From Rhizobiales bacterium Ga0077537 (lineage in GTDB: Bacteria; Pseudomonadota; Alphaproteobacteria; Rhizobiales; Hyphomicrobiaceae): DNA of 64,000 bases. The notes below the pieces were generated by a model, which made no database searches, was not told where the DNA came from, and saw only the letters and a list, made by a program, of their open reading frames with translations. This document shows, in pieces, positions 1 through 9,005 of this stretch (position 1 is the stretch's first letter; every line of letters begins with the position of its first letter). The translations under genes and the position numbers were made by a program. The stretch covers positions 27,218 to 91,217 of the forward strand of contig LNEM01000010.1 of the NCBI GenBank assembly GCA_001464955.1. The letters are read 5' to 3'.

Positions 1-123
1 GACGCGCGGGAGGCGCGCTTCCTGCTGTCACGGTTGCGGGGTGGGGTCATTCCCTTCGCCGCGCACCCGGACCAAGTGTTTTTCCACAGCGACCGCCGCA
101 CCCCGGGCGGGGCCACGGCTTGA
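1..123 (+). CDS. 3' end of an unidentified gene (partial)
   Basis: The first frame of the window is open from base 1 to a TGA at 121-123 and gives a 40-residue C-terminus ending GGATA. The piece reads like real protein (RGGVIPFAAHPDQVFFHSD) but is too short for me to place in a family. It runs in the same direction as the next gene, which starts about 55 bases later, so it may be the last gene of an upstream transcription unit. Being coding at all is an inference from codon character only. Confidence 0.4.
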   Translation, partial: DAREARFLLSRLRGGVIPFAAHPDQVFFHSDRRTPGGATA

Positions 124-177
124 CCATGGTTGCCGGCTAGACGAGCAATTCTCTGCAAGCCGGAGATTTCGCCCGCC

Positions 178-855
178 ATGATGTTCTTGCGGCGTTCCCT
201 GATCGTCGTCGCGCTGATCTGCGCCGCAATAGCCGGTTATGGCGCGAGCGCCCTCCTGGCGGCATGGCAAGTGCGCGAGGCAATGCGAAACGGCGATATC
301 GTGACGCTGCAGGAACGCGTCGACTGGGCCAGCGTCCGGCGTTCGCTGAAGTCTTCGATCGGCGAGACACGCGAGGTGCTCGCAGAAATCACTGAAGCGG
401 CCGGCGCACCGAAGCCGTCACTCTGGACGCGGTTCAAGTCCGCCGCCCTGCCCTTCGTGAGCGACCCGCTGATCGACCGCTATGTCACGGCCGAAGCGGC
501 GCCGAAGCTCTATTCCTGGCGTCAGTCGTGGCGAAACCGGGTCGGGACCAGCGTTCCGGAAACTGCGGGCGACGGGACAGGTCTCCTGGCCGGCACCGGC
601 CTCGGCCGGGCGCTCGGCGTTGCACGGAAGGTCCAGCGGCTGGCGCTCGTGTCACCCGGGCGCATCGAGATCGTCATCGGGGATACGTTCCCCAAGCGCC
701 GACAGTGGTTCATCGCCATGGAACTGCGCGCGACGCGTTGGACCGTGACCGAAATCCGGGCCCTTCCGGCCCCGGCGGCTCGGCAGCCCTCGGCCGTGCG
801 TCCCGCGCTGGCGAAAGCGCTACGGACGGCCTCCGGTCATCCCGGTTTTGCATAA
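178..855 (+). CDS. DUF2939 family membrane-anchored protein
   Basis: A protein of 225 residues. An N-terminal hydrophobic segment (about residues 5-28, after the basic FLRR) looks like an uncleaved anchor or signal. It is followed by a stretch typical of DUF2939: Trp/Arg-rich, then a GD...LQERVDWASVRRSL motif around residues 38-58. The C-terminal half is less conserved and contains a Thr/Gly-rich linker. Function of the family is unknown. I chose the ATG at 178 over a TTG at 130 because it puts the hydrophobic segment at the N-terminus and a GGAG lies upstream. It ends about 100 bases before the RTX gene. Confidence 0.7.
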   Translation: MMFLRRSLIVVALICAAIAGYGASALLAAWQVREAMRNGDIVTLQERVDWASVRRSLKSSIGETREVLAEITEAAGAPKPSLWTRFKSAALPFVSDPLIDRYVTAEAAPKLYSWRQSWRNRVGTSVPETAGDGTGLLAGTGLGRALGVARKVQRLALVSPGRIEIVIGDTFPKRRQWFIAMELRATRWTVTEIRALPAPAARQPSAVRPALAKALRTASGHPGFA

Positions 856-956
856 AGTTGTGCGGGACTTCCGGACACGTTCTTAAAAGTCCTGCGCTAT
901 TCCTGGACCATCGGGAGACCGGATCTAGGTCCGGGGATGGCGTGGAGCGTGGGTCA

Positions 957-3065
957 ATGGTCGCTACTTTGAATGGAACCGCCGGAAACGACACCCTGAC
1001 AGGGTCGACGGGCGACGACCAGATCAATGGCGGAGCCGGGAACGACCGGATTCTGGCAAGCACGGGCAACGACCTCGTCGACGGCGGCGACGGCAGTGAC
1101 CTGATCTACGGCGAAGCCGGCAACGACACACTCCACGGCGGGGCCGGGAACGACCAGTTCTACGGCGGTGGCGGCGACGATGTCATCCTCGGCCAGGATG
1201 GCGATGACGGTCTCGTCGGCGACGGTGGCAACGACATCCTCAATGGCGGCCTCGGCAGCGACGTGCTCTGGGGCGGGTCAGGTAACGATCGCTTGATCCA
1301 CGTGGTCGGCGAAGGCCAGGACCAGATGCTCGGCCATGCGGGCACGGACACGCTCGAAATCCACATGACGGCGGCCGACGTCACCGCTGCCGTGCGTGCC
1401 GACCTTGCGACCCTCAAGGCCTACATGCAGGGCCAGCTGGATGCCGCCGGCAGTCAGACCGCGCTCGCCGTCCAGTCGCAGGGCGCGGCGGTGACGCTCT
1501 CGGCGCTCGGCGTCACGATGCAGACCATCGAGGTCGTCAAGTTTTTCGTCGACGGTCAGGAAGTGGCGCTCGACAGCCTGCTCAATGCGGCACCGACGGT
1601 CGCGAGCGAGGTGACGCTCGCGGTGACCGAGGGCCAGGTGCTGACGGGGACTGTCGAGGCTAGCGACGCGGACGGCGACGCGCTCGCCTTCAGCGTCGCA
1701 CAAGGGCCCGCCAACGGCACAGTCGCGATCGACGCGGCGACCGGCACCTACACGTTCACACCGGCCGCCCACTGGGCAGGCGAAGACAACTTTCGCATCT
1801 CGGTGCGGGACAGTTTCGGCAATGTCGTCCAGCAGGACGTTCGCGTCGCCGTGGATGCGCGCGCCGATGCGGCCAATCTTGCGGTGGCCGGCGCGTCGAT
1901 CGCGGCCGAAGCCGGCAAGACCCTCTTCGCGCCCAAGCCCGGCGGGCACCTCGCCGGTGGCTCGGGCAGCGACGTCATCACGGGCGGGCGCGGCAACGAC
2001 GTCCTGGTCGGCAACGGCGGCGGCAAGACGACCGTGGCGCTCGATATCGGAGCCAAGCTCACCGACACCGACGGCTCGGAGACCCTCTCGATCCGCATCA
2101 CGGGCGTGCCGGACGACGCGGAGCTTTCGGCTGGATCGCGCAACGACGATGGCAGCTGGTCGCTCGCGCCCAGTGACCTCGCCGGCCTCAGCATGTCGGG
2201 GGTTCTCACCGACGACGTGACGCTGCGGATCGAGGCAACCACCGAGGAAGCCAACAGCTCCCGCGCCACCGTGACGGCCGATCTCGTCGTCGACGTCGAT
2301 GTGCGGGGCGACACGATCAATGGTCGCGACGGAGACGACCGGATCGTGGGGTCGGCAGGCAACGACACGCTTCTCGGCGGCAAGGGCAACGACGTCATCG
2401 AGGGCGGCGCAGGCAACGACACCCTCAATGGCAACAGCGGCAACGATGTGCTCGCCGACGGGGCCGGCAACGACAAGGTCTACGGGTCCTCAGGCAACGA
2501 CACCGTGCTCGCCGGCGAGGGCGACGACTACTACTCGGGCGGCTCGGGCTTCGACACGCTCGACTTCTCGGGCGCCAGCCAGGGCATGGCGATCGACGTG
2601 TCGAAGAGCACCGCCGTCGGCATGGGAACGGACACGTTCACGAGCTTCGAGAAGATCGTCGGCTCGAGCCACGACGACACGTTCAAGGGCTCGAGCCGCG
2701 CCGACAATCTCGACGGCGGGGCCGGCGACGATCTCATGCGCGGCCTCGGAGGCGCCGATGTGCTCTCCGGCGGCGAGGGCAACGATACGTTCCAGTGGTT
2801 CGCCAAGGACGTGATGAGCGGCAAGACGCATCTCGGCGTCGACACCATCACGGACTTCTCGACGGGCGACATGCTCGACCTTCGCGACATCCTGAAGAAG
2901 TTCGATGCGGACGAGCGTCACGACCATGTCCGGGTTACCGAGGGCAAGCTCGGCTCCATGGTGTCGGTCGACATGGGCGGCAAGTTCGTCGACGTGGTGA
3001 TGCTGCAGGGCGTGTACGATACCAGCGCCGCGGATCTGCTGGCGTCCGGCGCGATCCTCGCCTGA
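957..3065 (+). CDS. RTX (hemolysin-type calcium-binding) secreted protein with cadherin-like domain
   Basis: A protein of 702 residues. RTX nonapeptide repeats of the GGxGxDxUx type begin almost at the start codon (GTAGNDTLTG at residue 5) and run to about residue 115. A cadherin/VCBS-like domain follows at about residues 205-295, with the typical EASDADGDALAF and FTPAAHWAGEDNF segments. Then come a short RTX block, a second beta domain with DIGAKLTDTDGSETLSI, and a longer RTX array at about residues 445-610. The last 90 residues (DTITDFSTGDMLDLRDIL) resemble the C-terminal secretion domain of type I substrates, so export to the cell surface or medium is expected. No catalytic domain is visible and no type I transporter genes are nearby. 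ATG 957 is chosen because upstream in-frame sequence is unrelated and a GGAG lies about 10 bases before it. Confidence 0.85.
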   Translation: MVATLNGTAGNDTLTGSTGDDQINGGAGNDRILASTGNDLVDGGDGSDLIYGEAGNDTLHGGAGNDQFYGGGGDDVILGQDGDDGLVGDGGNDILNGGLGSDVLWGGSGNDRLIHVVGEGQDQMLGHAGTDTLEIHMTAADVTAAVRADLATLKAYMQGQLDAAGSQTALAVQSQGAAVTLSALGVTMQTIEVVKFFVDGQEVALDSLLNAAPTVASEVTLAVTEGQVLTGTVEASDADGDALAFSVAQGPANGTVAIDAATGTYTFTPAAHWAGEDNFRISVRDSFGNVVQQDVRVAVDARADAANLAVAGASIAAEAGKTLFAPKPGGHLAGGSGSDVITGGRGNDVLVGNGGGKTTVALDIGAKLTDTDGSETLSIRITGVPDDAELSAGSRNDDGSWSLAPSDLAGLSMSGVLTDDVTLRIEATTEEANSSRATVTADLVVDVDVRGDTINGRDGDDRIVGSAGNDTLLGGKGNDVIEGGAGNDTLNGNSGNDVLADGAGNDKVYGSSGNDTVLAGEGDDYYSGGSGFDTLDFSGASQGMAIDVSKSTAVGMGTDTFTSFEKIVGSSHDDTFKGSSRADNLDGGAGDDLMRGLGGADVLSGGEGNDTFQWFAKDVMSGKTHLGVDTITDFSTGDMLDLRDILKKFDADERHDHVRVTEGKLGSMVSVDMGGKFVDVVMLQGVYDTSAADLLASGAILA

Positions 3066-3069
3066 GGAC

Positions 3070-3089
3070 GGCGTCCGGGTGCGGACGCC
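3070..3089. terminator. Hairpin between convergent genes
   Basis: A perfect 8-bp stem, GGCGTCCG (3070-3077) and CGGACGCC (3082-3089), with the loop GGTG, sits five bases after the RTX stop codon and ahead of the convergent downstream gene. There is no T-run, so it is terminator-like rather than a classical intrinsic terminator. Confidence 0.5.
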
Positions 3090-3104
3090 GACGCGTGCTC
3101 GGGT

Positions 3105-4268
3105 TCAGCGTGCTGCCGACGGGAGACCGTCGCGCAGCGCCGCAAGGAGCGCTTCCGGACCGGCGGCTTCCGCGAGGTGCTCCGGGACGATCCACATGCG
3201 GTAGTCCGGGCCTTCGAGCGTCGTGCAGGCGAGGCCGGTGACGGTTCGCCGACAGTCGGATGCCTCGTGCAGGACTTGCGGCTCGCGGCGATCGTGGCGG
3301 ACGAGACGCATATCGATTGGCTGCAGCACGGCCGGATAGGCCAGCAGATCCACGCCCCGATAGACACAACCGAGCGCGTTGCTGCAGGCGCCGGCCCGGT
3401 CGCCGAGCGTGCGCCCCGCGCCCAGCGCGCGGCGGGTCGGGAGCAGGTCGGCGTCGCTGGCGCTACCACTGCCGATGTAGCAGCCGCGCTCGCCGCAGAG
3501 CACCGGGTCTGCCGTCTTGTTGTGACGTCGGATGCCGCGGTCGCCGGGCTCCATCAGCAGCAGGACGGTCACGCGCGTGGAGGTGCGATCGCCCGTGTCG
3601 TCGATGGCGGGACGCGGGTCCGCCGCGACGACCGCCGGCTCGATCTGGCGCCGCTCGGGCGCGGTCGGCGGCGTCTCGGCCGTCGCACGGCGCGCGTCGC
3701 GGGCCGCACGCGCCTGGCGGAGAGCCTCATCGATCCGGTCCGCCTCGGCCTCGCGCTCGGCGACAAGGCGCGCTTCCTCGGCCTCCTCGGTGCGCTTCCG
3801 CTCGAGGGCTGCCGTCTCTTCGGTGCGTGCTTTCTCGCGGCGCTCGGCCTCGGCCTGCCTCGCGGCGGCAGCAGTGGCGGCGGCGCGTGCCTCTTCGAGT
3901 TCGGCTGCTCTCGCCGTCGCGTCCTTCGCGGCCTGCTCGGCGTCCGCTCTCGCCTGATGATCAGTCTCGTCTGCCGCCCGACGCTCCTCGGCCTCACGAC
4001 GGCGGTCTTCCGCCTCGGCCCGGGCGCGGGTCAGCATGTCGATTTCTTCGATCACGCGGCGTTCGTCGGCGGCAGACGGCGTGGGTGCTGGCACCACAGC
4101 GCGATTGCCGGAGGGCGTCGCTCCCTGTGCGGCCGTTGCCGCGAAACGCTCGGCGATCGCACGAGCGTCGGCTTCTCCGCCGTCCGCGGTTGCACTCGAG
4201 ACAGACAGTGTAATCGTCAGTATCGCAGCCGAAACTACAAGGCCGCAGCGCCGTGCCAGCGTGCGCAT
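3105..4268 (-). CDS. Secreted coiled-coil protein with Cys-rich C-terminal domain
   Basis: A protein of 387 residues. It begins with a clear Sec signal peptide (MRTLARR, a hydrophobic run, then a cleavage-type SSATA). Residues about 60-200 are extremely rich in Ala, Glu and Arg with heptad character (EAEDRRREAEERRAADE), a long charged coiled coil. The C-terminal domain (about 215-387) has six cysteines in pairs (CGERGC, CSNALGC, CRRTVTGLAC), suggesting disulfides in the periplasm. I do not recognise a named family. ATG 4268 is preferred over the upstream start at 4283 because GGGAGG lies just before it and the signal peptide then starts at residue 1. The intergenic space upstream (4269-4414) shows no gene. 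Confidence 0.75.
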   Translation of the reverse strand: MRTLARRCGLVVSAAILTITLSVSSATADGGEADARAIAERFAATAAQGATPSGNRAVVPAPTPSAADERRVIEEIDMLTRARAEAEDRRREAEERRAADETDHQARADAEQAAKDATARAAELEEARAAATAAAARQAEAERREKARTEETAALERKRTEEAEEARLVAEREAEADRIDEALRQARAARDARRATAETPPTAPERRQIEPAVVAADPRPAIDDTGDRTSTRVTVLLLMEPGDRGIRRHNKTADPVLCGERGCYIGSGSASDADLLPTRRALGAGRTLGDRAGACSNALGCVYRGVDLLAYPAVLQPIDMRLVRHDRREPQVLHEASDCRRTVTGLACTTLEGPDYRMWIVPEHLAEAAGPEALLAALRDGLPSAAR

Positions 4269-4414
4269 GAGCCTGCCTCCCATCCCTCACAGCGCCGACC
4301 GAGCTACGTCAAGGCGCCGACCATTGGCGAAAATAGCGCCGAACTTTGACGGCAAAGCGGTGAGCCGGTGAACGCTGTGTGAATTTGTGGCCGCACGCCG
4401 GGACGGACCTGCGG

Positions 4415-5317
4415 CTAGCGGTCTTCACTCGCGATGGCGTGCAGACCTTCGCGATAGGTCGGATAGGTGAGGCTGGTGATCAACTCGGCCTTCATCAGCC
4501 GATTGGAGACGCGCTTCGTCTCGGCGTAGAAGCCCGCGGCCATCGGGGACAGCGTGGCGGTGGCGAAGTCGATGGCGGGGGGCGGCGTCATGCCGAGGAG
4601 TTCGGCCGCGTAAGCCACGACTTCGTCGGCGGGGGCGGGCTCGTCGTCGGCGAGGTTGTAGATGGGGCTCGCGGTCGAACTGACGATGGCGGCTTCGAGC
4701 GCGCGCGCGATATCGTCGACGTGGATGCGATTGAAGACCTGCCCGGGCTTCACGATGCGGCGCGCGGTTCCGGCACGCATCTGATCGATGGCCGAGCGTC
4801 CTGGGCCATATATCCCCGGCAGACGAAAGATCTGCGCCCGGCAGCCAAGTTTCTGCCCCAGCTCGAGCCATTGGGTCTCGGCCTCGGCGCGGCGGCGGCT
4901 GCGGACACCGGCGGGCGCGATGGGCGTCGTTTCGTCGACCCAGCCACCGGCACGGTCGCCATAGACGCCGACAGTCGAGAGGTAGCCGATCCACGCGAGG
5001 TTCCGCGATCGGCCGAGGATGTCGGCGACGTGCGGGAGGACAGGGTCGCCGGCCTCGTCCGGGGCGGCGGAGAGCAGGAGGTGCGTCGCTTCACCGAGAG
5101 CGGTCCCCATTTCGACGGTGGGTGACCCGCCCGTCCAAACGAGACCCTGCCAGCCCTGCCGCTCGATCGCTTCGCGGCCAGATCCGGAACGGGTCGTGCC
5201 GGAGATGGAAAAGCCGCGCGGCGCCAGCCGCTTCGACAGCGCCGTCGCGCAATAGCCGAGACCGATGGACAGGAGATGTCCCGCCGAAGGTGAGGCGGAC
5301 GATGTCGGGTCGGTCAT
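4415..5317 (-). CDS. NAD(P)-dependent epimerase/dehydratase-like SDR
   Basis: A protein of 300 residues in the extended short-chain dehydrogenase superfamily. The N-terminal nucleotide-binding motif is the shifted GLGYCATAL form seen in YeeZ-like proteins rather than GxxGxxG. Downstream features fit the family: SAAPDEAGDP, the active-site-like YLSTVGVYGD with Ser/Thr and Tyr, and RLPGIYGPGRSAI. The substrate cannot be inferred. The start at 5317 overlaps the stop of queG by four bases (ATGA), which indicates translational coupling, so queG and this gene form one leftward operon. Longer in-frame starts would overlap queG extensively and were not used. Confidence 0.8.
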   Translation of the reverse strand: MTDPTSSASPSAGHLLSIGLGYCATALSKRLAPRGFSISGTTRSGSGREAIERQGWQGLVWTGGSPTVEMGTALGEATHLLLSAAPDEAGDPVLPHVADILGRSRNLAWIGYLSTVGVYGDRAGGWVDETTPIAPAGVRSRRRAEAETQWLELGQKLGCRAQIFRLPGIYGPGRSAIDQMRAGTARRIVKPGQVFNRIHVDDIARALEAAIVSSTASPIYNLADDEPAPADEVVAYAAELLGMTPPPAIDFATATLSPMAAGFYAETKRVSNRLMKAELITSLTYPTYREGLHAIASEDR

Positions 5318-6453
5318 GGGTGCAACTCGGTTTGCCATTCGTCGAGAACGTCGGGATCGGTTTCGCCGGCGCGGGCGGCCGAGGCAAGTTGGGCGATCCG
5401 CGCCGGACCGGCAAGCCGGGCGACGGCCCACACGGCGGCTCCGCGCACGACCGGTGCCGGGTCGGCCAGCAGCGCCTCGACGGCCGGCAGCAGGTTGGGA
5501 TTTCCAGAATTTCCGGCGGCAATGAGCACATTGCGAACGAACCGATCGCGCCCTGTGCGCTTCACGGGAGAGCCCGCGAAGCGTCGGCGGAAGGCCGGGT
5601 CGTCGAGCACGAGGAGTTCCCCGAGTGGCGGGGCGCGGACGGCATCACCGGCGGTCAACCGGGCTTCGGCGGCTGCCTCGGCGAACTTGTTCCACGGGCA
5701 GACCGCGAGGCAGTCGTCGCAGCCGTAGATGCGATTACCGATGGCAGGCCGCAACGCGCGGTCGATAGGGCCCGCATGCTCGATCGTGAGGTAGGAGATG
5801 CAGCGACGGGCGTCGAGGCGGTAGGGGGCCGGAAAGGCGTCGGTCGGGCAGATGTCGAGGCAGCGCCGGCAACTGCCGCATCGATCCTCGGAGGGGGGAT
5901 CGGGTCGCAACTCGGCCGCGGTCAGGATGACGCCGAGAAACAACCACGACCCGAGATCGCGAGAGACCAGATTGGTGTGGCGTCCCTGCCAGCCGATGCC
6001 GGCCAGCGCCGCGAGGGGCTTTTCCATCAGGGGCGCGGTGTCGACGAAGACCTTCAGTTCAGCCTTCCCGGTCAGGACTGCCACCTTGCTGGCGGCCTGC
6101 TTCAGTATGCCCTTCAGGACGTCATGGTAATCCCGCGCCCGGGCATAGACCGAGATTGCGCCGCGGTCCGGTTGCCCGAGCACAGCTAGCGGATCGAAGT
6201 CCGGGCCGTAGTTCAGCCCGACGACGATCGCCGAGCACGCGTCGGGCCACAAGGCGCGCGGATGGCTGCGGCGCGCCGCGTCACGGGCCAGCCAGTGCAT
6301 GGTGGCGTGGTGTCCCGCATCCAGGAATTCGGCCAGGCGGCCTGCGTGGACGGGGCCGAAATCATCGACCCGGGCGAACCCGACGGCGTCGAAGCCCGCC
6401 TCTTGGAGCACCGCCCTGATCCGATCCTCCCGGCTCGGTACGCCTTCTCTCAC
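5314..6453 (-). CDS. queG: Epoxyqueuosine reductase QueG
   Basis: QueG reduces epoxyqueuosine to queuosine at tRNA position 34, the last step of queuosine synthesis, using cobalamin and two [4Fe-4S] clusters. The 379-residue protein shows both ferredoxin-like cysteine motifs, CGSCRRCLDICPTDAF and GCDDCLAVCPWNKF. It also has the SYLTIEHAGPID segment between them and a C-terminal HEAT-like part (AVEALLADPAPVVRGAAVWA). I chose the GTG at 6453 because AAGGAG lies seven bases upstream and the resulting length fits the family. An in-frame ATG at 6501 would overlap fzlA. It is followed by an overlapping SDR gene. Confidence 0.93.
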   Translation of the reverse strand: MREGVPSREDRIRAVLQEAGFDAVGFARVDDFGPVHAGRLAEFLDAGHHATMHWLARDAARRSHPRALWPDACSAIVVGLNYGPDFDPLAVLGQPDRGAISVYARARDYHDVLKGILKQAASKVAVLTGKAELKVFVDTAPLMEKPLAALAGIGWQGRHTNLVSRDLGSWLFLGVILTAAELRPDPPSEDRCGSCRRCLDICPTDAFPAPYRLDARRCISYLTIEHAGPIDRALRPAIGNRIYGCDDCLAVCPWNKFAEAAAEARLTAGDAVRAPPLGELLVLDDPAFRRRFAGSPVKRTGRDRFVRNVLIAAGNSGNPNLLPAVEALLADPAPVVRGAAVWAVARLAGPARIAQLASAARAGETDPDVLDEWQTELHP

Positions 6454-6481
6454 GTCCAGCTCCTTCGGGGGGTGCCGGATC

Positions 6482-7180
6482 TCAGAAATCGAGATCGCCA
6501 TAGTGCGCCGGCGGCACGATGCCCGGCAGCCGGTCCGCGAGCAGCGGCCGGAACGCGGGGCGGGACTTGATGCGCGCGTACCAGTCGCGCGTCGGGGGGT
6601 AGCTGTCCCACGGGACCTCGTCGATGTAGTCGAGGCAAGACAACTGCCCGGCTGCCGCCAGATCGGCAAAGCTCAGTTCGTCGCCGGCGAGCCATCGGCG
6701 CTGCCCGGCCAGATAGCTCAGATAGCTCATGTGATAGCGCAGGTTGGTGCGCAGCGCGCGCAGCAGATCGCTGTCCGGTTGCTTGCGTGCGAGTTCAGGC
6801 CGGAGCCGCGCTTCGATCTTTTCGCGCAGGAACTCGCGGGTCACCTCGCCATGGAGTTTCCGGTGCGACCAGTCCACGAGGCGGCGGACCTCGGCGCGAT
6901 CCTCGTCACTGCCGGGAAACGGATCGCGACGGCGTTCGTCCGGCTCACCCCGCCGGAGCATCTCACCGAGATACTCCGAGATGGCGTAGCAGCCACTGAT
7001 GACGAGGCCGCCTTCGAACTCCAGGACGGGCAGATCCCCCGCGGGATTGAGCGCGAGGAAGGCGGGGCGCCAATCCCACGGCATCTCGTCCACCAAAGTT
7101 GCATCGACTTCGATCTCGCCCAGCAGCAGCCGGATCGAGCGGGACATCGGGCAGAGCTTGAAGTGGGTGAGGCGGGCCAT
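6482..7180 (-). CDS. fzlA: GST-fold cell-division protein FzlA
   Basis: A 232-residue glutathione-S-transferase-fold protein. The N-terminal thioredoxin-like domain has LCPMSRSIRL where a GST has its active site, and the C-terminal helical domain carries LSFADLAAAGQLSCLDYI. In Caulobacter, FzlA is a GST-like protein that binds FtsZ and helps activate septal wall synthesis. Its conserved C-terminal tail ends in DLDF, which this protein also has (HYGDLDF). The position between queG and uppP is also usual for alphaproteobacterial fzlA. An ordinary detoxifying GST remains possible. The start MARLTHFKLC at 7180 is chosen by family N-terminus; the longer frame adds unrelated residues. Confidence 0.75.
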   Translation of the reverse strand: MARLTHFKLCPMSRSIRLLLGEIEVDATLVDEMPWDWRPAFLALNPAGDLPVLEFEGGLVISGCYAISEYLGEMLRRGEPDERRRDPFPGSDEDRAEVRRLVDWSHRKLHGEVTREFLREKIEARLRPELARKQPDSDLLRALRTNLRYHMSYLSYLAGQRRWLAGDELSFADLAAAGQLSCLDYIDEVPWDSYPPTRDWYARIKSRPAFRPLLADRLPGIVPPAHYGDLDF

Positions 7181-7366
7181 GATGGAGACGATCGGCACTC
7201 GTTCGAGGATCAGACACAATCGCACATCCAGCCTCTCATGGCGGCCATTTCGTGGCCGCTGGTCGAGACGTGAGGACAATCGGCCACTCCGACCCTGCTG
7301 CCGGCTCTGCTACAGGTGTGGCGACGCGCCCGGGGGGCCGTCCGCGAGACGAGAGGGCGATACCGC

Positions 7367-8164
7367 ATGACGACGCTGCAGGCCATCCTGCTCGGGATCA
7401 TCGAGGGACTGACGGAGTTCATTCCGGTATCCTCGACCGGGCATCTGCTGCTGACACAGCATTTCCTCGGCATTCCATCGCCGGAGCGGACATTCGAGGT
7501 GCTGATCCAGCTCGGCGCGGTGCTGGCGTTGCTGACCGTCTATTTCGGCAAGCTCTGGTCGATGCTGATCGACCTGCCGCGCGATCCCGCGACGCGGCGA
7601 TTCGTGGCTGCAATCCTCCTCGCCTTCCTGCCGGCGGCGCTCGTCGGCGTGCTTCTCCACAAGTTCATCAAGCAGGTGCTGTTCGAGACGCCGATGCTGA
7701 TCTGCGTCACGCTCATCGTCGGCGGGATCGTGCTCCTGATCGTCGACCGGATGAAGCTCTCACCCTCCGTGCACACCGTCGAAGAGGTGACCCCGCTGAC
7801 GGCCGTCAAGATCGGCCTTTGCCAATGTCTCGCGATGGTACCGGGTGTCTCCCGTTCCGGCGCGACGATCGTCGGGGGCATGCTGCTCGGCCTCAGCAAG
7901 CGAACCGCGGCGGAGTTCTCGTTCTTCCTCGCCATGCCGACCATGGCCGGCGCATTCGCCTATGATCTCTACAAGAGCTACCATCTCCTCGACCCGGCCG
8001 CCGTCCAGTCGATCGCGATCGGGTTCGTGGTCGCGTTCATCTCAGGCGTGATCGTGGTCAGGTATCTCCTCGAGTTCGTTTCCCGCTACGGGTTCGCGCC
8101 GTTCGCGTGGTGGCGGATCGCGGTCGGTGGCCTCGGACTCGGAGCTTTGCTGGTCCTGCAGTAA
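7367..8164 (+). CDS. uppP: Undecaprenyl-diphosphate phosphatase UppP (BacA)
   Basis: UppP dephosphorylates undecaprenyl pyrophosphate at the inner membrane, recycling the lipid carrier for peptidoglycan and other polymers. The 265-residue polytopic protein has both signature regions. The first is near the N-terminus ([17 protein letters not shown], with catalytic Glu and Ser/His). The second is in the middle ([17 protein letters not shown], with the essential Arg). ATG 7367 gives the usual [14 protein letters not shown] start. It is divergent from fzlA, sharing a 186-base intergenic region. Confidence 0.96.
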   Translation: MTTLQAILLGIIEGLTEFIPVSSTGHLLLTQHFLGIPSPERTFEVLIQLGAVLALLTVYFGKLWSMLIDLPRDPATRRFVAAILLAFLPAALVGVLLHKFIKQVLFETPMLICVTLIVGGIVLLIVDRMKLSPSVHTVEEVTPLTAVKIGLCQCLAMVPGVSRSGATIVGGMLLGLSKRTAAEFSFFLAMPTMAGAFAYDLYKSYHLLDPAAVQSIAIGFVVAFISGVIVVRYLLEFVSRYGFAPFAWWRIAVGGLGLGALLVLQ

Positions 8165-8269
8165 AACTGATGTGCGTCAGCGACGGCTTGTCGCGGCGGG
8201 GTTGCAGAGGTGTAGCTGCGGACATCGGCGGGAGACTCGCCGATTTCAATTCCGGATCAAGGAACTGCC

Positions 8270-8944
8270 ATGACATCCCGATCTCTCGTCGCCGAGTTCC
8301 TCGGAACGTTCTCCCTGGTGCTCTCCATCGTGGGCGCCGCTCTCTTCGCCGCGCCGTCGGCGGGCCTCATGTCGGTCGCGTTCGCGGCCGGCATCTCCAT
8401 CATCGCGACGGCCTACGCGTTCGGCCATGTCTCCGGCGGCCATTTCAATCCGGCGGTGACCATCGGGCTCATCGCGGCCGGCCGGTTCGATTCGGCGAAG
8501 GCTCCCGGCTACATCATCGCGCAGGTACTCGGCGGCGCGGCCGCGGCCCTCATCCTCTCGCTGGTGCTCGCGAGCGGGATCGGCGCCAAGGTCAACACGT
8601 TCGCCGGCGCGTCGAACCACTTCGGCGGCAGCGGTCAGTTCGGGCTCGTCGGCTCGTTCCTGTTCGAGGTCGTCATCACCGCGATGTTCCTCGTCGTCAT
8701 CGTCGGAGTCACGAGCCGCCGCGCGCCGGCCGGCTTCGCCCCGCTGGCCATCGGCCTTGCCCTGACGCTCTTCCACATCATCGCCATTCCGGTGACGAAC
8801 GCCTCGCTCAACCCGGCCCGCAGCACGGCCGCCGCGATCTTCGGCGGTACGACGGCGCTGTCGCAGCTCTGGCTGTTCTGGGTGGCGCCGATCATCGGTG
8901 GCGTCATCGGCGGCCTCATCGGCCGCTACATGCAGGAAGAATGA
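8270..8944 (+). CDS. aqpZ: Aquaporin Z-type water channel
   Basis: A 224-residue inner-membrane MIP-family protein with six hydrophobic segments and the two pore-forming half-helices: GHFNPAVT (about residue 61) and SLNPARS (about residue 180). His before the first NPA and the Arg after the second fit a water-selective AqpZ rather than a glycerol facilitator. AAGGAA lies a few bases before the ATG. It stands alone behind uppP (105-base gap) and is followed by a likely terminator. Confidence 0.93.
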   Translation: MTSRSLVAEFLGTFSLVLSIVGAALFAAPSAGLMSVAFAAGISIIATAYAFGHVSGGHFNPAVTIGLIAAGRFDSAKAPGYIIAQVLGGAAAALILSLVLASGIGAKVNTFAGASNHFGGSGQFGLVGSFLFEVVITAMFLVVIVGVTSRRAPAGFAPLAIGLALTLFHIIAIPVTNASLNPARSTAAAIFGGTTALSQLWLFWVAPIIGGVIGGLIGRYMQEE

Positions 8945-8951
8945 CGTGCAG

Positions 8952-8992
8952 GCCGGGGGCGGGGTGGATCCTGCTCCCGGCTTTGCCTTCTT
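8952..8992 (+). terminator. Probable intrinsic terminator after aqpZ
   Basis: GCCGGGGGC (8952-8960) pairs with GCTCCCGGC (8973-8981), nine pairs including one G-U, followed by a T-rich run (TTTGCCTTCTTT). It lies eight bases after the aqpZ stop and between convergent genes. Confidence 0.55.
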
Positions 8993-9005
8993 TCAGTCCG
9001 CGTCC

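Noticed and set aside
528..956. Extended N-terminus for the RTX protein
   Set aside because: It overlaps the DUF2939 gene out of frame and is Arg/Pro-rich nonsense; the ATG at 957 starts the repeats.
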